Assembly (NCBI RefSeq): GCF_024496085.1
Contig: NZ_CP101751.1
Coordinates: 1,798,001 to 1,862,000, forward strand
DNA from: Flavobacterium cerinum
GTDB taxonomy: Bacteria; Bacteroidota; Bacteroidia; Flavobacteriales; Flavobacteriaceae
Reading direction: 5' to 3'
DNA: 64,000 nucleotides
The notes under the pieces are model-generated. The model had not been told where the DNA came from, did not search any database, and saw only the letters and a program-made list of their open reading frames with translations. Position numbers and translations under genes: made by a program. Of this stretch, positions 59,342 through 64,000 are shown piece after piece. The stretch's first letter is position 1; each line of letters begins with the position of its first letter.

Positions 59342-60175
59342 TTATTGTTGCTTTTTATATAAAGTAGCGTTATCTGCAAAATTTTTCATGTCTACTTTCG
59401 GAGCTCCTAACAATTGAATTTCCGATTTTCCCGTTGCAAAGATGCTGATCGTTTTAGCTGCATTTACATTACAGCTGGTATAGGCTTCCGCAATCAGTTC
59501 CATATCAGTTACAGCAAACTTCTTGGCATTTAGCACAGCATTGTTGTCTAAACGGATTTTTGAAACACCGGAATCCCCCTCAAGGGTCGCCGTACTCTTC
59601 TGATATAAGTCAATTTTTGATTCTGCTGCGGCAATCAAGGCTTTTAACTCGGCATTTTTACTCAATTCAAATGCCGCAAATTCTGCTTTTACATTCAATT
59701 CCGCTTTACTTTTGTCATTTAGCAGAATGGTAAAAGAAGAGGATTTTACATTTAGGAAAGATTTGGAATAATCAAAATTCTTTACCGTAATATTGTCTAA
59801 CTGTAAATCCGCCAGTGCATTTAATTTGGTTTCGTTTTTAGCGGAAATCATTTTAAGATCATTGGTATAGGTAACGCGAACACTTAATTTTTTAGCATTC
59901 GAAATGTCTTTATCGGTATAAACGCGTAAGGTACTGCCATACATCTCCGCTTTAATGGATTCGTGAAGATTGTCATCGGCTTCAATTTCTAAAGCTTGTT
60001 TGTCTCCTTTTACAAGGAATACTTCCAGATTGTCTTCAAATTCCAGACTTTCGAATTTTTCAACATCTTTTTGGGTAACGGTTACAATTTTAGAACCTTT
60101 AAGTTTTTCTTTTTTCTGAGCGAAAGAAAGCGTTGCAGTCAATAATAGGGCAAATAATAAAATCGTTTTTTTCAT
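59342..60175 (-). CDS. Exported head-GIN (DUF2807) domain protein
   Basis: A 277-residue protein with a signal peptide (KKTILLFALLLTATLSFAQ) and a DUF2807 auto-transporter-like beta-helix region: KFESLEFEDNLEVFLVKGDKQALEIEADDNLHESIKAEM is the family's opening. The repeated short strands after it fit a parallel beta-helix. Head-GIN proteins are common in Bacteroidota, with unknown role, often near PspC and PadR genes as here. It follows a related gene at 60297 but is separated from it by a terminator. Confidence 0.82.
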   Translation of the reverse strand: MKKTILLFALLLTATLSFAQKKEKLKGSKIVTVTQKDVEKFESLEFEDNLEVFLVKGDKQALEIEADDNLHESIKAEMYGSTLRVYTDKDISNAKKLSVRVTYTNDLKMISAKNETKLNALADLQLDNITVKNFDYSKSFLNVKSSSFTILLNDKSKAELNVKAEFAAFELSKNAELKALIAAAESKIDLYQKSTATLEGDSGVSKIRLDNNAVLNAKKFAVTDMELIAEAYTSCNVNAAKTISIFATGKSEIQLLGAPKVDMKNFADNATLYKKQQ

Positions 60176-60261
60176 GAACTATCAGGTATTTGAAGCGCAA
60201 ATTTAGCTAAAAAATTACTGCCCGAGACTATTTTAGCATTTGCTTATCAATTTAAAGACAT

Positions 60262-60288
60262 AAAAAAAGCACCGTCTTTACGATGCTT
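60262..60288 (-). terminator. Terminator after the second head-GIN gene
   Basis: On the minus strand AAGCATCGT pairs with ACGGTGCTT (one T-G pair) around a 4-base loop, followed by a T-run. Confidence 0.75.
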
Positions 60289-60296
60289 CTGATTTT

Positions 60297-61040
60297 TTAA
60301 TATGGGGATACGCTACCGCCGGAACTTGCTTTTTTACTGATATTACCCGGAGAACCGATATAGGAAACTGAACTTCCGCTCGATGCTTCGGCTGCAAGGC
60401 TTTGCGTAGTATTGAGTATGATACTGCTTCCGCTGGAGGCATCGGCTATCGCATCTTTTGTCGCTAATTCTTTGGCATCGATGGAGCTACCACTTGAAGA
60501 ATCGGTTTCCAGGCGATTGGCTTTTCCGCTGATTCTGATTTCACTACCGCTACTACTTTCACAACTCACGGTTTCTGCACTCACTTTTACGGTGATACTG
60601 CTACCGCTGCTGGATGAAAAGGCAATTACATTATTGTGTAAAGTGTTTTTACTGCTTACGCTTACGCCGCTTGAAGCTTCGAATGAATCCAGTTTGGGTA
60701 ACATTACGTATACTTTTTTAGCTTCGGCATTTCGGATGTTAACATCAGAAGTGATGCGCAATTCACCGTCTACTACTTCCGTTTTGATGTGATTTTGTAA
60801 GTTATCGTCTGCTTTTACCGATACTTTTGTTTCAGAAGCTTGTTCCAGAATGACCTCTAAACCGCGTGACGCTGAAATAGAAGTGAAATTGGAGGAAACA
60901 TTTCGTGTTTTGGTTACAACATTACCGCTTCCGTCTACTCTTTCCAGATTTGATATGTTGAAATTGTTACAGGAACCAAATAGCAGTGCCACCACTGTAG
61001 CAATGACTACTTTTGCAAAATGAATAGCTAATTTGATCAT
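60297..61040 (-). CDS. Head-GIN (DUF2807) domain lipoprotein with SSGSS repeats
   Basis: A 247-residue lipoprotein (lipobox LFGSC, Cys about 24) of the DUF2807 family: NLERVDGSGNVVTKTRNVSSNFTSISASRGLEVILEQ, then DDNLQNHIKTEVVDGELRI. The C-terminal half is built of repeats centred on [SA]SSGSS-I, about 18-20 residues apart (ASSGVSV, SSSSGSSITV, ESSSGSEI, DSSSGSSIDA, DASSGSSII, EASSGSSVSY), matching successive turns of a beta-helix. Envelope-attached; function unknown. Its leader carries a GATTGATT-type repeat shared with the PadR-operon genes. Confidence 0.85.
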   Translation of the reverse strand: MIKLAIHFAKVVIATVVALLFGSCNNFNISNLERVDGSGNVVTKTRNVSSNFTSISASRGLEVILEQASETKVSVKADDNLQNHIKTEVVDGELRITSDVNIRNAEAKKVYVMLPKLDSFEASSGVSVSSKNTLHNNVIAFSSSSGSSITVKVSAETVSCESSSGSEIRISGKANRLETDSSSGSSIDAKELATKDAIADASSGSSIILNTTQSLAAEASSGSSVSYIGSPGNISKKASSGGSVSPY

Positions 61041-61102
61041 AATATTTGTTTTTTGATTGATTGGATGATGTTAAGCAAGTCGGGATTTCCGATGTCACTT
61101 TA

Positions 61103-61139
61103 AAAAGGATAAAGCCGCCTTTTGTCCGGCGACTTTATC
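61103..61139 (-). terminator. Terminator after the PspC-domain gene
   Basis: On the minus strand GATAAAGTCGCC pairs with GGCGGCTTTATC (one T-G pair), followed by CTTTTT. It separates the PspC gene from the head-GIN gene downstream. Confidence 0.75.
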
Positions 61140-61146
61140 GCTCTGT

Positions 61147-62883
61147 TTATTTTGTGTTGATGATGATCTGATCTTTTTTCAACTGTACACCTTCTACACT
61201 TTTGGTCACTTCTTTTTTAGTACTTTCTTTAATCTGAACGCCTTTACTGTTGATGGTAATTGTGGTATTAGTACTGTCGGCAGGATCATTGTCTTCGTCC
61301 CATTCTTCGCTCTCTTCGTCCGGACAATTCAAACATTTTAATTCATCTTTCAGTACTTTATAATAATATTGATCCGCATCACCATGTAAATAATAGTTTG
61401 AAGTGTTGTTTCTCACATAATCATCTACATTTTCACCCGGATGAAGAATCGTACCTTCCGGTAGGTATACATAAATCCGAACTTCCTGATTGCGGTATTT
61501 GTTTGTAATACCGGTTAGTAAATAGTTGTCTAAAATTAATGTATTTCCTTGAATTTCAAAATTATATTTAATTTTTTCAGCTCTTTTACGGGCATCAGAT
61601 AATGATCGTCCTCCGGCAACTTTTTCAATTTGTACATAAGGAGTGTCCGTTGATCGTAACAAATGAATTTCAATATTGTTGGAATAGATTACTTCATTTT
61701 GAGCGGAATCCTGTTCAAATCGGAATTCAGTATCACCATCGGCAGTTTTTGAAAAATAATCATTAAAACGCATTTTGATGTGTAATGTGTCATTCGTAAT
61801 CTGAGTCAGATTTGCTTTTTCTACAACTTTACCTTCAAAGCCTACTTCAGTTGCCTGACGAATTCCAAAATAACCTAACATGATCAAGGCAATAATCCAG
61901 ATACCCAGCAAAGTGAATTTAGCTACATTTCCGATGGATCTCAGATTGTTTACCAATATCTTTAATCCTAAAAGGAAGAAGAAAAATAATGGAATTCCTA
62001 CGCTTAATAAGATTAAGATTCCTAATAACCACATCGGCATATCGGTATAGTTAAAAGCATTCATAAAATCAAAGAAAGGGGAGTTCGGAATGGCTGCGGT
62101 AAAGATCATCATAATAGAACTTATTACGATTCCGATTAAACCCATTAGCGAAAACATCACGATTATGGCTCCGATTACTTTTGCGAAAACTTTAAAAATT
62201 ACCAGGAAAATATCTTCTATCGTTGTAGCAACTTTAGTGGCTCCGCTTTTTGCTTCGTGTGCTATTTTCTGATGATCAAGATTGTTGATTTTGTCGGATA
62301 TTTCTCCAAATCCTTCGCGAACTTTCTTCTCGATATTCGAAATGGTTATCGGTTCACCGGTCATTTCCAACTTTTCTGCTGTTGTTTTAGCTTCCGGAAT
62401 CAGAATCCATAAAATGAGATAAGCAACAATACCTGTCCCGAACCCGGCCACAACCAATAAGATTAAAATGATACGTATCCAAAGCGGATCGATACCGATA
62501 TAGTGACCGAAACCGGCTGCAACACCACCTAACATTCCTTTTTCTTTGTCACGGTATAATTTTTTAGATCCGTTAGAAGGAGGATAGGCTGTATAGGTCG
62601 TTTTTTCGTTGTCGGTATCGTCTTCAAGGCGATAGTCTTCCGGCTGACCCATTACGGCTATTACCTGATCAATTTCGGTTAAACTTACCACTTGTTTATC
62701 ATTTGAAAGCTTTTCGGATAATAGTTCAGCTATCCTGCTTTCAATATCATTCATGATTTCGTCTCTGCCATCAGGAGATAATGAACGCTTGATTGCATCG
62801 AAGTATCGGTTTAATTTCTGAAAGGCATCTTCATCAATGTGAAAGAAAAAACCTCCTAAATTTATACTTACTGTTTTGTTCAT
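61147..62883 (-). CDS. PspC domain-containing membrane protein
   Basis: A 578-residue inner-membrane protein. The N-terminal cytosolic part (about 1-100, VSINLGGFFFHIDEDAFQKLNRYFDAIKRSL) is a Bacteroidota-specific cap. The PspC domain lies at about 108-165 (KLYRDKEKGMLGGVAAGFGHYIGIDPLWIRI ... LILWILIP). Several more membrane segments run to about 355, and a C-terminal periplasmic region carries acidic DDDN-type turns (CLNCPDEESEEWDEDND). PspC proteins sense envelope stress in the phage-shock response. It is three bases after the PadR gene, forming an operon. Confidence 0.88.
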   Translation of the reverse strand: MNKTVSINLGGFFFHIDEDAFQKLNRYFDAIKRSLSPDGRDEIMNDIESRIAELLSEKLSNDKQVVSLTEIDQVIAVMGQPEDYRLEDDTDNEKTTYTAYPPSNGSKKLYRDKEKGMLGGVAAGFGHYIGIDPLWIRIILILLVVAGFGTGIVAYLILWILIPEAKTTAEKLEMTGEPITISNIEKKVREGFGEISDKINNLDHQKIAHEAKSGATKVATTIEDIFLVIFKVFAKVIGAIIVMFSLMGLIGIVISSIMMIFTAAIPNSPFFDFMNAFNYTDMPMWLLGILILLSVGIPLFFFFLLGLKILVNNLRSIGNVAKFTLLGIWIIALIMLGYFGIRQATEVGFEGKVVEKANLTQITNDTLHIKMRFNDYFSKTADGDTEFRFEQDSAQNEVIYSNNIEIHLLRSTDTPYVQIEKVAGGRSLSDARKRAEKIKYNFEIQGNTLILDNYLLTGITNKYRNQEVRIYVYLPEGTILHPGENVDDYVRNNTSNYYLHGDADQYYYKVLKDELKCLNCPDEESEEWDEDNDPADSTNTTITINSKGVQIKESTKKEVTKSVEGVQLKKDQIIINTK

Positions 62884-62885
62884 GG

Positions 62886-63218
62886 CTATTGGTTTTGGCT
62901 AGTTATAATGTTTACTGCATCAGACAATTCTGTCCAGGTATTATTTAATTCTTTTAAAAATTCATGTCCTTCTTCGGTCAGACTATAGTATTTTCTCGGT
63001 GGCCCCGATGTCGATTCTTCCCAGCGATAGTTGAGTAAACCGTCATTTTTTAATCGGGTCAATAAGGGATATACGGTGCCTTCCACTACAAGTAGTTTTG
63101 CGTTTTTCAAAGTGTCCAGAATTTCGGATGTGTAGGCATCTTTTTCTTTGATTACAGAAAGGATGCAAAATTCCAGAATTCCTTTGCGCATCTGAGCTTT
63201 GGTGTTCTCAATGTTCAT
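62886..63218 (-). CDS. PadR family transcriptional regulator
   Basis: A 110-residue winged-helix regulator (MRKGILEFCILSVIKEKDAYTSEILDTLKNAKLLVVEGTVYPLLTRLKNDGLLNYRWEESTSGPPRKYYSLTEEG) with the single C-terminal dimerisation helix of PadR subfamily 2. Such proteins repress their own operon and release DNA on small-molecule binding. It is between the DUF4870 and PspC genes. A TGTA-N8-TACA dyad over the -33 region of the DUF4870 promoter (63854-63869) is a possible operator. Confidence 0.9.
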   Translation of the reverse strand: MNIENTKAQMRKGILEFCILSVIKEKDAYTSEILDTLKNAKLLVVEGTVYPLLTRLKNDGLLNYRWEESTSGPPRKYYSLTEEGHEFLKELNNTWTELSDAVNIITSQNQ

Positions 63219-63238
63219 AGAATGTCTTTTTTGATATT

Positions 63239-63296
63239 AAACTGTTCATTTTTTGATTGATGATTGATGATGATTGATATAATTGATGATTGATTT
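63239..63296 (-). repeat. TTGATTGATGATTGATG leader repeat before padR
   Basis: Tandem, imperfect GATTGAT/GATGATT units (plus-strand view) fill the short gap between the DUF4870 and PadR genes. Related stretches occur at 63765-63785 before the DUF4870 gene and 61046-61063 before the head-GIN gene, always in the 5' leader. Confidence 0.7.
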
Positions 63297-63297
63297 T

Positions 63298-63753
63298 TTA
63301 TTTTAAAAAGGAAATCGTTAACGGATAATTGTATAGTTCGCCGTTGCTGCTTTTAACAGCTGCATAAATGACAAGGAAAAACTCAATTACTTTTAGAAAA
63401 CAGAACAACAATCCGGCTATTAGGGCTACAATTACAATTCCGGATAAATTGGCTGTTGACATATCGCGAATTAAAAAGTCGCCTTGGTCAAAACTTGTAA
63501 AAGAAATGTTTTTAAATATTGTATAAAGTAAAACCGGTACTGCTATTAATAATAATATTAAAGAATACAGTAACATACTTAATTGAAAATTTAAAGTTTG
63601 CTTTCCGTTAAAGTCTACGAATTCGGATTTATTTCTTTTAAAAGCCCAAATCAAAATTGGAAAGAAATAATTTCCAAATGGAATAAAATACTGACTAAAT
63701 GTACTTAAGTGCATTATCGTCGCAGTGTTCTTTTCGTTGGTCGTTGTTGTCAT
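63298..63753 (-). CDS. DUF4870 domain-containing membrane protein
   Basis: A 151-residue protein with the DUF4870/Tic20-like layout: HLSTFSQYFIPFGNYFFPILIWAFKRNKSEFVDFNGKQTLNFQLSMLLY followed by two or three membrane segments (about 50-75, 100-125 and 120-140). Members are small envelope proteins of unknown role. It leads the DUF4870-PadR-PspC run on the minus strand, so it probably belongs to the same stress-responsive unit. Confidence 0.82.
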   Translation of the reverse strand: MTTTTNEKNTATIMHLSTFSQYFIPFGNYFFPILIWAFKRNKSEFVDFNGKQTLNFQLSMLLYSLILLLIAVPVLLYTIFKNISFTSFDQGDFLIRDMSTANLSGIVIVALIAGLLFCFLKVIEFFLVIYAAVKSSNGELYNYPLTISFLK

Positions 63754-63826
63754 GATACTATTGTTTTTTGATTGATGATTGATTCTCGTTTTTATAATAC
63801 TATTGATTAGCTATTATTTTCTTATA

Positions 63827-63834
63827 CAAATATA
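63827..63834 (-). promoter_or_regulatory. -7 element of the DUF4870-PadR-PspC operon
   Basis: Minus strand TATATTTG matches TAnnTTTG, 73 bases before the DUF4870 ATG. The expected -33 region coincides with the TGTA-N8-TACA dyad at 63854-63869 rather than a TTG. Confidence 0.55.
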
Positions 63835-63853
63835 TGGCTAAAGAATGGTATCT

Positions 63854-63869
63854 TGTATTGCATAGTACA
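63854..63869. promoter_or_regulatory. Candidate PadR operator
   Basis: TGTATTGCATAGTACA is a TGTA-N8-TACA inverted repeat, the general form of PadR-family sites, and overlaps the -33 position of the predicted operon promoter. Binding is inferred, not shown. Confidence 0.4.
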
Positions 63870-64000
63870 TTAATTTAACTTTTTTTTAACAATTGAGAAA
63901 AAGGGTAATCTTGCTGTTTAATTATGTAATGCCTTTAAAACAGAGGGTTTACGTTGAAAATGATAAAATGAAGTATTTGTGAGACGAAAAATAAAATAGT

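Overview
The window looks like a chromosomal piece of a member of the Flavobacteriaceae, probably Flavobacterium or a close relative. The evidence is low GC content, gene starts without strong Shine-Dalgarno sequences, several upstream TAnnTTTG elements (the Bacteroidota -7 box), and family-typical genes: two-subunit methylmalonyl-CoA mutase, LepB with an extra N-terminal membrane domain, DUF5683 beside parB, head-GIN (DUF2807) proteins, an HYC_CC_PP protein and imm11 proteins. No genus-level marker was tested.

Layout. 1-9.3 kb: end of a TPR sensor kinase, gap, lipA, nhaA, a TonB protein, a sigma-70 factor overlapping a glycosyltransferase, a PaiB-like flavoprotein and murB. 9.4-19.1 kb: hybrid sensor kinase and recF on the minus strand, then a forward housekeeping run (TPR membrane protein, ribH, mutL, two rhomboid proteases, an EEP-family hydrolase). 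19.1-25.6 kb, minus: WbqC, lepB, dapB, DUF5683, parB, parA and an SDR oxidoreductase. 25.7-29.2 kb, minus: a copper-handling cluster with a multicopper oxidase fused to a CopB-like barrel. 29.3-35.2 kb, minus: methionine aminotransferase, both methylmalonyl-CoA mutase subunits, a FtsB/DivIC-like protein and udk. 35.3-43.5 kb: assorted accessory genes (Crp, MDR reductase, monooxygenase, TonB, MocR, GNAT and unknowns).

43.6-50.6 kb is a polymorphic-toxin and immunity array: a 918-residue toxin-like protein, its likely immunity gene, two imm11-like proteins, a toxin-tail fragment and two copies of a hairpin repeat. 50.86-58.10 kb is a small island bounded by a 16-bp direct repeat of the 3' end of tRNA-Pro. 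It holds only three genes: a HEPN/Toprim-associated protein, a DUF3800 protein, and a 1255-residue protein with an N-terminal SEC-C zinc motif and a C-terminal PD-(D/E)xK-like nuclease signature. No integrase is visible. This cassette is the best candidate for an undescribed system, most plausibly anti-phage defence; that role is inference.

58.3-63.8 kb returns to core genes: trxB, two head-GIN proteins, a PspC-domain protein, a PadR regulator and a DUF4870 membrane protein, the last three forming a likely self-regulated envelope-stress operon.

Other notable signals: purine heptad tandem repeats directly after stop codons at four places, a tRNA-Ser-like 3' fragment inside the mutL linker, a near-perfect 17-bp inverted repeat before the toxin gene, and a repeated leader motif in the PadR region.
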